Assembly (NCBI GenBank): GCA_009775265.1
Contig: VSPG01000004.1
Span: 57,850 to 121,849, forward strand
Direction: 5' to 3'
Length of the DNA: 64,000 bases
Source: Muribaculaceae bacterium
Lineage (GTDB): Bacteria > Bacteroidota > Bacteroidia > Bacteroidales > Muribaculaceae
In this document: positions 1 to 8,352 of the stretch, in pieces
Layout: each line of letters opens with the position of its first letter
Position numbering within the stretch: position 1 is the first letter of the stretch
Notes under the pieces: model-generated
Databases searched by the model: none
The model's input: the letters and a program-made list of their open reading frames with translations, nothing else
Told to the model about the DNA's origin: nothing
Made by a program: the position numbers and the translations under genes

Positions 1-1
1 C

Positions 2-742
2 GTAATCAGCAGCTACACTCTAAACGGATTTCTTTACAACGACGCGGCCATGAGACACGCGTATACCTATACATCCACATATAGCAACCCGCATGACGAC
101 CTGGACTTCGTACGACACGAGCAAGCCGCAACTGCCCAAGAAAGCCGTCAGCATGCAAAAAGGCTATGGATATACCACCTTTGGGGACAGCACCTCGACC
201 CGGCCGACCGCTACCCCGGCACCGATTCGTGCCGTGTGTTCGGAAAAGGCCACTACGGTTTTCGCAGAGAGCCATGGCTCTCTGCCGCAACGCGGCAGAA
301 AATCGCCGACTATGACAATGCCACGCTTCACAACGACCGCACCATCAAAGCCATACTCACAGCCCACAAAAACCGCCCCACAATAGCCATCTACTTTTCC
401 GACCATGGAGAAGAAGTGTATGATTTCCGCAACGCATACGGCCGTATAGGCGCACACGACAGCATGTCAGACCGCACCGCCATAAAAAAATATATCGACG
501 CCCTCTATGGCGTACCGTTCGAGATATGGTGCTCCGACGCATACATCGCCCGTCATCCCGGCGCATTGGAATCCATAAAAAGACATATCATGAGACCTGC
601 CACCACAGACCTCGTAGGCCACACCCTGCTGAATCTGTCAGGAATCAGTTCGCCGGCATACCGCCCGGACCTTGACATGTTAAACCCCGCCTACAGACCC
701 CGGCACGGCATGACGCCATCCCGTCTCGGACAAGCAGAATAA
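2..742 (+). CDS. Phosphoethanolamine transferase / sulfatase-like protein, C-terminal part (5' end outside window)
   Basis: The reading frame is open from the left edge, so this is the C-terminal ~246 residues of a longer gene. The SDHGEE motif (around position 398) is the metal-binding DHGE signature of the alkaline-phosphatase fold in EptA-type lipid A phosphoethanolamine transferases and sulfatases. An upstream YHLWGQH segment matches the conserved His region that precedes the active-site core in EptA-like enzymes. The family normally has N-terminal membrane helices and a periplasmic catalytic domain; those helices would lie outside the window. The likely role is modification of lipid A or another surface glycan with phosphoethanolamine. 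A sulfatase-like hydrolase cannot be excluded without the N-terminal half and the nucleophile Thr/Ser. Confidence 0.75.
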   Translation, partial: VISSYTLNGFLYNDAAMRHAYTYTSTYSNPHDDLDFVRHEQAATAQESRQHAKRLWIYHLWGQHLDPADRYPGTDSCRVFGKGHYGFRREPWLSAATRQKIADYDNATLHNDRTIKAILTAHKNRPTIAIYFSDHGEEVYDFRNAYGRIGAHDSMSDRTAIKKYIDALYGVPFEIWCSDAYIARHPGALESIKRHIMRPATTDLVGHTLLNLSGISSPAYRPDLDMLNPAYRPRHGMTPSRLGQAE

Positions 743-807
743 ACGGAGCCCGATGCGGCCGACTTCAATTTGTTGCCGAAAAATTTCCGTAATTCACTTT
801 TATTCGC

Positions 808-816
808 TAACTTTGC
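808..816 (+). promoter_or_regulatory. Promoter -7 element of acpP
   Basis: TAACTTTGC matches the Bacteroidetes -7 consensus TAnnTTTG and lies 45 bp before the acpP ATG. No convincing TTTG is found 19-21 bp upstream, so the -33 box is weak or absent. Confidence 0.6.
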
Positions 817-861
817 GCCCTGAAACTGAAAAATTTCACTAATCATTTAAATATTACAACT

Positions 862-1095
862 ATGTCTGAAATTGCAGATCGCGTAAAAGCAATCATCGTC
901 GACAAGCTCGGCGTAGACGAAGGTCAGGTAACCGAAACCGCAGCATTCACCACCGATCTTGGCGCTGATTCGCTCGACACCGTAGAACTCATCATGGAAT
1001 TCGAGAAAGAGTTCGGCATCACCATCCCCGACGACCAGGCTGAAAAAATCGCTACCGTCGGCGACGCCGTTGCTTACATCGAAGCAAACAAATAA
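862..1095 (+). CDS. acpP: Acyl carrier protein
   Basis: A 77-residue acidic protein, the normal length for ACP. It carries the DSL phosphopantetheine-attachment motif ([10 protein letters not shown]), which puts the modified serine at residue 37. It shuttles growing acyl chains through type II fatty acid synthesis in the cytoplasm. It sits directly upstream of fabF, the usual acpP-fabF arrangement, separated by 66 bp that contain a GC-rich hairpin without a U tract. A Bacteroidetes -7 element lies 45 bp upstream. The identification is secure. Confidence 0.97.
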   Translation: MSEIADRVKAIIVDKLGVDEGQVTETAAFTTDLGADSLDTVELIMEFEKEFGITIPDDQAEKIATVGDAVAYIEANK

Positions 1096-1112
1096 AAAAC
1101 CCTCCCCTATTC

Positions 1113-1133
1113 CCGACGCCGAGCAGGCGTCGG
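1113..1133 (+). other. Intergenic stem-loop between acpP and fabF
   Basis: A perfect 8-bp inverted repeat, CCGACGCC / GGCGTCGG, with a 5-nt loop. No run of T follows, so it is not a canonical terminator. It may act as an RNA processing or stability element that sets the acpP:fabF ratio (inference). Confidence 0.5.
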
Positions 1134-1161
1134 TGCGTGAGCTAAAAACACATTATTTCAA

Positions 1162-2427
1162 ATGGAATTAAAAAGAGTTGTCGTAACCGGTCTCGGCGCC
1201 ATTTCCCCCATCGGCAACGACGTGGCCACAACGTGGCACAACGCCGTAGAGGGCAAAAGCGGCGCAGGCCCTATTACACACTTTGACGCCTCCAAGTTCA
1301 AAACGCAGTTTGCCTGCGAAGTAAAGGACTACGACCCCGCAGCCCACTTCGATCGCAAAAAGCTGCGCCAGCTCGACCTGTACGCTCAGTATGCAATTGT
1401 TGCAGCTCGTCAGGCCGTAGCCGACGCCGGACTCGAGAGCGACGAAAGTCTCAATAAAAACCGCGTAGGCGTAATCGTTGCCGCCGGTATAGGCGGCCTC
1501 CACACTTTCGAGGAAGAAGCGGGCTATTATGCCCTCAACGAAGCCAACGGTCCCAAGTACAACCCGTTCTTCATTCCCAAGATGATTGCCGACATCGCCT
1601 CGGGCCACATTTCCATGGAATATGGCTACCATGGCCCCAACTTCGGCACAGTGTCGGCTTGCGCATCGTCCAACAACGCCATCATCGACGCTTTCAACCT
1701 CATACGCCTCGGCAAGGCCGACGTCATCCTCAGCGGTGGCGCGGAAGCAGCCATCTACCCTGCAGGCGTCGGCGGTTTCAACTCGATGCACGCTCTGTCA
1801 ACCCGAAACGACAGCCCCGAAACGGCTTCGCGCCCATTCAGTGCCAGCCGCGACGGCTTCGTGATGGGAGAAGGTTCGGCTGTACTTGTGCTTGAGGAGC
1901 TCGAACATGCTTTGGCCCGTGGAGCGAAAATCTATGCCGAAGTGGCGGGCGGAGGCCTCTCTGCCGACGCATACCACCTGACGGCCACCCACCCCGAAGG
2001 CCTTGGCGCAATACTCGCCATGACCAACGCTCTCGAGGATGCCGGAATGCAGCCCGAAGATATTGACTACATCAATGTCCATGGCACATCCACCCCCGTA
2101 GGCGACATCTCCGAGGTGAAAGCCATCAAGGAAGTGTTCGGCGAACATGCCTACAAACTCAACATCTCGTCCACCAAGTCGATGACCGGACACCTTCTCG
2201 GTGCTACCGGCGCACTTGAGGCCATGTTCAGCGTGAAGGCCGTGCAGGAGGATATTGTTCCTCCCACTATCAACCACATGCCCGACGACCTCGACGAAAA
2301 CATCGACTACAACCTCAACTTCACATTTGACCGCGCACAGAACCGTCCGGTTCGCGCCGCCCTGTCCAACTCTTTCGGTTTCGGCGGCCACAATGCCACC
2401 GTCATTGTGAAAAAATTCGAGAAATAA
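1162..2427 (+). CDS. fabF: 3-oxoacyl-ACP synthase II
   Basis: A 421-residue beta-ketoacyl-ACP synthase of standard length. The catalytic cysteine is in VSACASS at about residue 167. The two active-site histidine motifs (NVHGTSTPVGD and KSMTGHLLGATG) are intact, as is the GFGGHN loop near the C terminus. It condenses malonyl-ACP with acyl-ACP during fatty acid elongation in the cytoplasm. It is cotranscribed with acpP and closed by a strong hairpin terminator shared with the convergent pncB. Confidence 0.97.
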   Translation: MELKRVVVTGLGAISPIGNDVATTWHNAVEGKSGAGPITHFDASKFKTQFACEVKDYDPAAHFDRKKLRQLDLYAQYAIVAARQAVADAGLESDESLNKNRVGVIVAAGIGGLHTFEEEAGYYALNEANGPKYNPFFIPKMIADIASGHISMEYGYHGPNFGTVSACASSNNAIIDAFNLIRLGKADVILSGGAEAAIYPAGVGGFNSMHALSTRNDSPETASRPFSASRDGFVMGEGSAVLVLEELEHALARGAKIYAEVAGGGLSADAYHLTATHPEGLGAILAMTNALEDAGMQPEDIDYINVHGTSTPVGDISEVKAIKEVFGEHAYKLNISSTKSMTGHLLGATGALEAMFSVKAVQEDIVPPTINHMPDDLDENIDYNLNFTFDRAQNRPVRAALSNSFGFGGHNATVIVKKFEK

Positions 2428-2455
2428 GCCGTAGGCTAAACAAAAACCATTACTT

Positions 2456-2493
2456 GCGGGTGCGACAAAACGACGTCGCGCCCGCTCTTTTTA
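2456..2493 (+). terminator. Rho-independent terminator after fabF
   Basis: An 11-bp stem (GCGGGTGCGAC / GTCGCGCCCGC, one G-U pair) with an 8-nt loop, followed by TCTTTTTAT. It lies 29 bp past the fabF stop and just before the end of convergent pncB. Confidence 0.9.
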
Positions 2494-2495
2494 TC

Positions 2496-3701
2496 TCACA
2501 GCGGCATATGCAACGCTTCCTTGAAGCGCCGCACCACTTCCGGCCGGCCGGTGTACTTGCCCGCGTCCTCACTCAGCTTGCAGGTATCGTTGTAGAACGT
2601 CCATGACTCGGTGATTTTTGCAGCAAACAGCTTTATAACTATGTTCAGAGGCTTTACTCCCGGAAAATCGTTTGTAAAATGCGTACCTATGCCATACGAC
2701 GGCAGGCACTTGCCTGCAGCATAACGTTGCAGCGCTATCGCCGCATCTGTGTCCAGGGCATTGCTGAACACCACCTGCTTCGACGACGGGTCTATGCCTA
2801 ACGAACGGTATTTCGCCACAATCTTGTCGAGTTCGGCATAATTATCCCCGCTGTCTACGCGCAACCCTTTGAACATGTTTGCGTAATCCTCCGAGAAGTT
2901 CAGGCTGAATATATCCCATCCATAAGTATCGTACAGAAATGTCCCCAACGCACCGCGGAAAGTAGACGACCATGTGCGCATCGCAATATAGTTCGCCATC
3001 TGCGGGCCATAAATGCCTGCAAGCGCACATATAAGTTCGTGGGCCATGGTGCCGATAGGTTTAAGGTCGTATTTCATGGCCAGATAGACATTGCTTGTGC
3101 CCGTAAAACGTCCCGGTCCGGACGACACCGCACCATATTCCGCCATTGCGCGCACCGATGTGTCCTGAGCCTCGAACGAAGCCCGTCGCCTGGTGCCGAA
3201 ATCACTGAAATAACATCCGGCATCTATGAGACGCTGCGCTTTTTCCTTGGAGCGCAGGTAGTGGCCGTTGTAATCAAGTTGTCCGGCCTGCCCTGTCATC
3301 TCGTAATAAAGTTCGGAAATAATGGCCAGTACTTTGACTTCGAGCAAAATCGTGCTGCTCCACGGACCCTCGAAAGCGACACTCAGACGGCCTTCATCAT
3401 CCTGCCGCACCTCGACCTGCCACCTGTCGTAGCGGAAACCCTTCAGGAAAGTGTAGAACCATACAGGGATGTACGGGCATCTGCGTTTCATGTATTCTAT
3501 TTCGTCTTCCGTCACAACCACGCCCTCAAGCAACGCGACCTGCCGTTGCAACTCGGATCCGAATCCGGGCGGATAGCATGTGCCGGCGCGGTCGACAAAA
3601 GAGTATTTCACCTGCGCACGCGGATAATTGTCTATCACAGCGCAGCACATCGTGAATTTATACAAATCGTCGTCGGTAAAATGGGTTATTATCTGTCGCA
3701 T
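2496..3701 (-). CDS. pncB: Nicotinate phosphoribosyltransferase
   Basis: A 401-residue protein with the family's N-terminal FTDDDLYKFTM block, the central DFGTRRRASFEAQD segment that carries the conserved active-site His/Arg region, and the C-terminal GIGTHFTND motif. It converts nicotinate and PRPP to nicotinate mononucleotide in the Preiss-Handler NAD salvage route, in the cytoplasm. It stands alone, convergent with fabF and divergent from the DUF389 gene. Length and motifs match family members, so confidence is high. Confidence 0.96.
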   Translation of the reverse strand: MRQIITHFTDDDLYKFTMCCAVIDNYPRAQVKYSFVDRAGTCYPPGFGSELQRQVALLEGVVVTEDEIEYMKRRCPYIPVWFYTFLKGFRYDRWQVEVRQDDEGRLSVAFEGPWSSTILLEVKVLAIISELYYEMTGQAGQLDYNGHYLRSKEKAQRLIDAGCYFSDFGTRRRASFEAQDTSVRAMAEYGAVSSGPGRFTGTSNVYLAMKYDLKPIGTMAHELICALAGIYGPQMANYIAMRTWSSTFRGALGTFLYDTYGWDIFSLNFSEDYANMFKGLRVDSGDNYAELDKIVAKYRSLGIDPSSKQVVFSNALDTDAAIALQRYAAGKCLPSYGIGTHFTNDFPGVKPLNIVIKLFAAKITESWTFYNDTCKLSEDAGKYTGRPEVVRRFKEALHMPL

Positions 3702-3757
3702 ACATTTTTGATTTTGTTTCGCACCCTATTAAAAATACAAATTTGACAATTACATTG

Positions 3758-3789
3758 TTTGCCGCTAAAAAGTTTTCACGTAATTTTGC
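3758..3789 (+). promoter_or_regulatory. Promoter of the DUF389 gene
   Basis: TTTG at 3758-3761, 19 bp, then TAATTTTGC at 3781-3789, a near-ideal Bacteroidetes promoter. The -7 box is only 18 bp from the ATG, so the leader is very short. Confidence 0.8.
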
Positions 3790-3807
3790 AGTTGCAAAAC
3801 AACCTTC

Positions 3808-5160
3808 ATGAACATCAAGAACTGGAATAGCATAATCGACTCGCTGTCAAATTATTTCTCGCTCAACGGATACATACTGTCCCAGAACGAGACCGAACAG
3901 TCCATCCGCGAAGGAATCACTTTCCGCGGCCCGAACATACTGATTCTGATTTTCGCCATATTCATTGCTTCGCTGGGTCTGAACACCAATTCCACAGCCG
4001 TAATAATCGGCGCCATGCTTATTTCGCCGCTAATGGGACCGATTATCGGAATCGGTCTTGCCGTAGGCACCGAAGATTTCGAACTGCTGAAACGCTCAGC
4101 GCGCAACCTTGCCGTAGCCGCCGGCTTTTCAGTAATCACGTCCACTATATATTTCCTCATTTCGCCCGTGAGCGAAGGGCACTCCGAACTTCTCGCCCGC
4201 ACTTCGCCCACCATCTACGACGTATTCATAGGATTTTTCGGCGGATTTGCCGGCATCATAGCCATTGCGGCCAAAAACAAAGGCAACGTGATTCCGGGCG
4301 TGGCTATCGCCACAGCCCTCATGCCTCCTCTGTGCACCGTAGGCTTCGGACTCGCCACATGGCAGTGGAACTATTTTCTCGGCGCCCTCTATCTATTCCT
4401 CATCAACTCCATTTACATTGCGCTCGCCACATTCATAGGCATCAAGCTTATGAAATTCTCGCGGCACGTCGTAGAGCCATCTCCACGCGCCCGGCGCGTA
4501 CGCAAATTTGTCTACATAATCGCCGTTCTCACCCTGCTCCCGTCGGTTTATCTGACATACCGCATGCTCGGGCAGGAGCGTTTCGAGATGAACGCTTCGC
4601 GTTTCGTGGCCGAGGAGTTCAGTTTCCCGTCAACACAGGTACTCAGCCATTCAGCAACGGACGTAAGCGGCCAGCGCACAATATCCGTCACACTTATAGG
4701 AAAAATCCTCCCGCAGGATTCCGTCACTCTCGCCCTTAGCTCGCGCCTGCGCTTTTATGGCCTGCAGGGCACCAGACTCAACATAGTGCAGGGCGATTCA
4801 CCAGATTTGTCATCCATCACAGGACGCTCGTCCACGGAAATACTGGAATTCGCACAGCAATCGATAGCACAGAAACAGGAGACAATAGACTCTCTCGAAG
4901 CCGTGCTCGCTTATCGCCGCATGAACGACACCGTGGTGGCGCGACTCGCACCGGAGCTACGTGTGATATTTCCTCAGGTCGCTGACATAGCCGTCACGCG
5001 CGCCGTATTCGGCAACACCGCCACCGACAGACTTGACACCGTAAACGTGGCACTCGTAAAATACAGCAAACCGCTACCGGCAGCCAAAGCCACCGAACTT
5101 AGAAAATACCTGCAAGCGCGCCTCCAAAGCGATTCGCTGCTGCTGCAGACAATGAAATAA
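3808..5160 (+). CDS. DUF389 (TIGR00341-like) integral membrane protein
   Basis: A 450-residue protein with an N-terminal cytosolic stretch, then several hydrophobic helices between about residues 45 and 265. These include the family blocks ALGLNTNSTAVIIGAMLISPLMGPI and GVAIATALMPPLCTVGFG. A soluble C-terminal domain of about 180 residues follows. DUF389 proteins are widespread, but no transport or enzymatic role is firmly established, so none is assigned. The gene is monocistronic with its own promoter and a bidirectional terminator. Confidence 0.85.
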   Translation: MNIKNWNSIIDSLSNYFSLNGYILSQNETEQSIREGITFRGPNILILIFAIFIASLGLNTNSTAVIIGAMLISPLMGPIIGIGLAVGTEDFELLKRSARNLAVAAGFSVITSTIYFLISPVSEGHSELLARTSPTIYDVFIGFFGGFAGIIAIAAKNKGNVIPGVAIATALMPPLCTVGFGLATWQWNYFLGALYLFLINSIYIALATFIGIKLMKFSRHVVEPSPRARRVRKFVYIIAVLTLLPSVYLTYRMLGQERFEMNASRFVAEEFSFPSTQVLSHSATDVSGQRTISVTLIGKILPQDSVTLALSSRLRFYGLQGTRLNIVQGDSPDLSSITGRSSTEILEFAQQSIAQKQETIDSLEAVLAYRRMNDTVVARLAPELRVIFPQVADIAVTRAVFGNTATDRLDTVNVALVKYSKPLPAAKATELRKYLQARLQSDSLLLQTMK

Positions 5161-5161
5161 T

Positions 5162-5192
5162 AAAAAGCCGGGATTTGCATCCCGGCTTTTTT
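5162..5192. terminator. Bidirectional terminator between the DUF389 gene and eda
   Basis: A perfect stem AAAAAGCCGGGAT / ATCCCGGCTTTTT around a short TTGC loop, with A and T tracts on both sides. It can therefore serve both convergent genes. Confidence 0.92.
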
Positions 5193-5208
5193 ATTCATAT
5201 TGCCCTTT

Positions 5209-5871
5209 TCAGCATCCGGCTATTATAGCCAATGCTTCATGGCACTTGTCTGTGATATAACTCCAGTCTGCTGCGGCTATTCGCTCCTTGGGAAACAGTT
5301 TGGAACCCATGCCCACGCAATAGACTCCGGCTGAGAACCAAGCTCGCAGATTATCCTCTGTGGGTTCCACTCCGCCTGTCACCATCAGCTTGCTCCAAGG
5401 CATCGGAGCGAGTAGCCCTTTGACGAACTTCGGGCCGAGCACATCGCCGGGAAACACTTTGCAAAGGTCGCATCCTGCCTCCTGTGCGAATCCCACTTCC
5501 GAAACCGTTCCGCAGCCGGGCGTGTAGGCCACCAGCCGGCGGTTGCACACACGCGCCACCTCGGGGTTGAACAGAGGACCCACCACAAAGCATGCCCCGA
5601 GCTGGAGGTAAAGAGCCGCCGTAGCAGGGTCCACTATAGAACCTACGCCCAAAGCCATTTCCGGGCACTCCGCAGCGGCATATTTCACGAGTTCGCCGAA
5701 AATCTCATGTGCGAAGTCGCCACGATTGGTAAACTCGAATGCACGCACGCCTCCTTCATAGCAGGCTTTCAACACATGCTTGGCCACTTCGGCATCTTTA
5801 TGATAAAACACCGGTACCATACGCGTGCCGCCTATCTTGGCCATTACGGCCTGTTTGTCGAATCTTGCCAT
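5209..5871 (-). CDS. eda: KDPG/KHG aldolase
   Basis: A class I aldolase of 220 residues when started at the ATG at 5871, 4 bp after the kdgK stop. A longer frame to 5934 would overlap kdgK by 59 bp and lacks family support. [12 protein letters not shown] carries the Schiff-base lysine, and [10 protein letters not shown] is the phosphate-binding loop. It cleaves 2-keto-3-deoxy-6-phosphogluconate to pyruvate and glyceraldehyde 3-phosphate in the cytoplasm. With kdgK it finishes the glucuronate route whose early steps (uxaC, uxuB, uxuA) lie 15 kb away in the same window. Confidence 0.93.
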   Translation of the reverse strand: MARFDKQAVMAKIGGTRMVPVFYHKDAEVAKHVLKACYEGGVRAFEFTNRGDFAHEIFGELVKYAAAECPEMALGVGSIVDPATAALYLQLGACFVVGPLFNPEVARVCNRRLVAYTPGCGTVSEVGFAQEAGCDLCKVFPGDVLGPKFVKGLLAPMPWSKLMVTGGVEPTEDNLRAWFSAGVYCVGMGSKLFPKERIAAADWSYITDKCHEALAIIAGC

Positions 5872-5875
5872 ATTG

Positions 5876-6898
5876 TTATCGCTGTACGCGGCCGTTGGCA
5901 TTGCCTCCGGCCAAGGATTGAACTTCCGCTGCACTGACGAGGTTGAAATCGCCGGGGATGGTATGCTTCAGAGCCGATGCGGCCACTGCGAATTCGAGTG
6001 CCTCTCCTTGCGACTTCATGGTAAGCAACCCGTGGATGAGTCCGCCGGAGAAAGAATCACCGCCGCCCACACGGTCTATAATCGGGAATATGTCATAACG
6101 TTTCGATTCATAGAACTCCTCGCCATTGTATATCATGGCCTTCCATCCGTTATGAGTGGCAGAATAGCTCTCGCGGAGCGTCGAAACCACGTATTTGAAG
6201 CCGAATTCGCGTGCCATGGCACGGAATATGCCTTTGTAGCCTTCCGCATTGGTTTCTCCGCCTTCCACATCGGCTTCCGGCTTAAACCCGAGACAAAGTT
6301 CCGCGTCCTCCTCATTGCCGATACACACATCCACATATTGCATGAGCGGGCGCATTATGCTTTGCGCCTTCTCGCTCGTCCACAGTTTTTTACGGAAATT
6401 CAGATCGACACTCACCGTCACACCGTGGCGTTTGGCTGCTTCGCAAGCCAAACGCGCAAGTTCGGCGGCTTTATCGCTGATGGCAGGCGTGATACCGCTC
6501 CAGTGGAACCAGTCCGCACCTTCCATTATAGCATCAAAATCGAAATCCTCGGGGTCGGCCTCCGCTATCGCCGAACCTGCACGGTCATAAATCACCTTGG
6601 ACGGACGCATGGAGGCCCCTGTCTCACAATAATAGATGCCCACACGCTTGCCCCCGCGCGCCACGTGACGTATGTCCACTCCATAGCGGCGCAAGGCGTT
6701 CACGGCCGCTTGTCCTATCTCATGCTCGGGAAGCTTGCTTACAAAATATGCGTCGTGGCCGTAGTTGGCGCAACTCACTGCGACATTGGCCTCGCCGCCA
6801 CCCCATATCACATCGAAATCATCCACCTGCACAAAACGCCGGTTTCCGGCAGGCGAAAGGCGCAGCATTATCTCGCCCAAAGTCACAATCTTGCTCAT
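5876..6898 (-). CDS. kdgK: 2-keto-3-deoxygluconate kinase (PfkB family)
   Basis: A 340-residue ribokinase-like sugar kinase. It has the N-terminal [11 protein letters not shown] strand, the substrate-binding WGGGEANVA block and the PfkB signature [12 protein letters not shown], which holds the anion hole and catalytic Asp. It phosphorylates KDG, the product of UxuA, to KDPG. It is the first gene of a two-gene operon with eda, which starts 4 bp after its stop. A TAAATTTG -7 element lies about 44 bp upstream. It is divergent from the arabinose operon. Confidence 0.92.
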   Translation of the reverse strand: MSKIVTLGEIMLRLSPAGNRRFVQVDDFDVIWGGGEANVAVSCANYGHDAYFVSKLPEHEIGQAAVNALRRYGVDIRHVARGGKRVGIYYCETGASMRPSKVIYDRAGSAIAEADPEDFDFDAIMEGADWFHWSGITPAISDKAAELARLACEAAKRHGVTVSVDLNFRKKLWTSEKAQSIMRPLMQYVDVCIGNEEDAELCLGFKPEADVEGGETNAEGYKGIFRAMAREFGFKYVVSTLRESYSATHNGWKAMIYNGEEFYESKRYDIFPIIDRVGGGDSFSGGLIHGLLTMKSQGEALEFAVAASALKHTIPGDFNLVSAAEVQSLAGGNANGRVQR

Positions 6899-6941
6899 AC
6901 TGATATTTTATAGTTGTTTCAATGATATTCTTTTTGCGAGA

Positions 6942-6949
6942 CAAATTTA
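6942..6949 (-). promoter_or_regulatory. -7 element for the kdgK-eda operon
   Basis: TAAATTTG on the minus strand matches TAnnTTTG and lies 43 bp upstream of the kdgK ATG. No good -33 box is seen at the normal distance. Confidence 0.55.
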
Positions 6950-6997
6950 CACAATAAAGGATTAACCATGTGAAATTTCGCAACCTTTTTCAGGCAC

Positions 6998-7027
6998 ATG
7001 TTACGGCAAACAAAAAAAAGGAAACAT
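6998..7027 (+). promoter_or_regulatory. Degenerate copy of the xylan-type operator upstream of the arabinose operon
   Basis: ATGTTAC-N16-GAAACAT resembles the ATGTTAC-N16-GTWACGT element of the three xylan promoters. The left half is perfect; the right half matches at 5 of 7 positions. The GAAAC core ends 30 bp before the -7 box; in the xylan promoters the gap from GTWAC to the -7 is 31 bp. It is possibly an AraR-type or shared site; the regulator is not identified. Confidence 0.35.
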
Positions 7028-7055
7028 TTTGCGCCCGTTTGTGAAGTATAGTTGC

Positions 7056-7063
7056 TAACTTTG
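7056..7063 (+). promoter_or_regulatory. -7 element of the arabinose operon
   Basis: TAACTTTG, 80 bp before the galM ATG. TTTG boxes occur upstream, but spaced 14 or 24 bp, not the preferred 19-21. This is typical of an activator-dependent promoter. Confidence 0.6.
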
Positions 7064-7143
7064 TATGTCTTTTAAGATATTGTCCAAGATGCCCGTTTCG
7101 CGGAAACCTTATCAAAGAATATATAATAAATTCGTCTTTTATC

Positions 7144-8301
7144 ATGAAATATCTATTCCTGATGCCGCTTGCGATTGCTGCGGCGCTCACATCTTGCAAC
7201 GGAAACTCCGGAACAGGACTGACAAAATCCGGCCTTGACCCGGAGAAATTCAAAGCAGAATACGGCGGCAAGCCGACAGCGCTCTACACCCTCGCAAACA
7301 AAAACGGCATGGAAGCATGCATCACCAACTATGGCGGCCGCATAGTGTCGCTGATGGTGCCAGACCGCGACGGCGGATTCCGCGACGTAGTTCTCGGATT
7401 CGACAGCATTCAGGCTTACTTTCCGGAAAACAACCAGACCGACTTCAGCGCGGCCATCGGACGCTACGCCAACCGCATAGCCCAAGGACGTCTCGTCATA
7501 GACGGCGACACAGTGCAGCTTCCACGCAACAATTTCGGACATTGCCTGCACGGAGGACCCACCGGATGGCAATACCAGGTGTACGAGGCGGAACAGCCGA
7601 ACGACAGCACTGTCGTGCTTACAATGCACTCGCCCGACGGCGACAACAATTTCCCCGGAAACGTCACTGCTACCGTCACCTATACCCTCACCTCGGATAA
7701 TAAGCTTGACATAGCCTACGCCGCCACCACCGATGCTCCCACCGTCATAAACATGACCAACCACGCTTATTTCAACCTCAACGGCGACCCATCCCAACCC
7801 ATCGCAGACCATACGCTCTACGTCAATGCCTCGACATACACCCCCGTCGACTCCACATTCATGACCACAGGCGAAATTCTGCCCGTGGAAGGAACGCCTA
7901 TGGATCTCACTACTGCGACAGCACTCGGCAAGCAACTTGACAAAACCGACTTCGAACAAATACGAAACGGCAACGGCTACGACCACAACTGGGTTCTCGA
8001 CACCGCCGGCGACGAAAAAGCCATAGCAGCGCAACTCATCTCCCCCGCATCCGGCATAGTTCTGGACATATACACCGACGAGCCTGGCATACAGGTCTAT
8101 TCCGGTAATTTCCTCGACGGCACCGTCACCGGCAAGAAAGGAAAGGTTTACAATAAGCGTGCCGGCATCTGTCTCGAGACACAACACTATCCCGACAGCC
8201 CCAACAAGCCGGAATGGCCGTCCACCATCCTGCGCCCCGGCGAGACATACAAAAGCCACACCGTGTTTGCATTCTCAACCTACGAGCAACAGCAACCTTA
8301 A
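7144..8301 (+). CDS. galM: Aldose 1-epimerase, lipoprotein
   Basis: A 385-residue mutarotase. A type II signal peptide ends in LTSC with the lipid-anchored cysteine at residue 18, so the enzyme is exported, unlike cytosolic GalM. Family motifs are present: TNYGGRIVSLMVPDRDG, GRYANRIA with the substrate Arg, HCLHGGPTGWQ with an active-site His, NMTNHAYFNL with the second His, and LETQHYPDSPN with the catalytic Glu near the C terminus. It interconverts anomers of arabinose or another aldose before uptake. It is first in an operon with an SGLT symporter and araD, araA and araB, so arabinose is the likely substrate (inference). Confidence 0.92.
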   Translation: MKYLFLMPLAIAAALTSCNGNSGTGLTKSGLDPEKFKAEYGGKPTALYTLANKNGMEACITNYGGRIVSLMVPDRDGGFRDVVLGFDSIQAYFPENNQTDFSAAIGRYANRIAQGRLVIDGDTVQLPRNNFGHCLHGGPTGWQYQVYEAEQPNDSTVVLTMHSPDGDNNFPGNVTATVTYTLTSDNKLDIAYAATTDAPTVINMTNHAYFNLNGDPSQPIADHTLYVNASTYTPVDSTFMTTGEILPVEGTPMDLTTATALGKQLDKTDFEQIRNGNGYDHNWVLDTAGDEKAIAAQLISPASGIVLDIYTDEPGIQVYSGNFLDGTVTGKKGKVYNKRAGICLETQHYPDSPNKPEWPSTILRPGETYKSHTVFAFSTYEQQQP

Positions 8302-8352
8302 TACAGACAAAATACAATTAACATAACACACCCTTAAATATTTCAGAAAACT

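Noticed and set aside
769..775. TTTG/TTG as the -33 box for acpP
   Set aside because: More than 30 bp from the -7, beyond the 19-21 bp spacing of Bacteroidetes promoters.
5872..5934. N-terminal extension of eda by 21 residues
   Set aside because: It lies inside kdgK, and the ATG 4 bp after the kdgK stop gives the family's normal start.
5825..6913. 362-aa plus-strand ORF antisense to kdgK
   Set aside because: No family motifs, and kdgK is unmistakable on the minus strand; explained by GC-rich third positions.
7038..7041. TTTG as the -33 box of the arabinose promoter
   Set aside because: The spacing to the -7 is 14 bp, too short; the alternative at 7028 is 24 bp, too long. Left unassigned.
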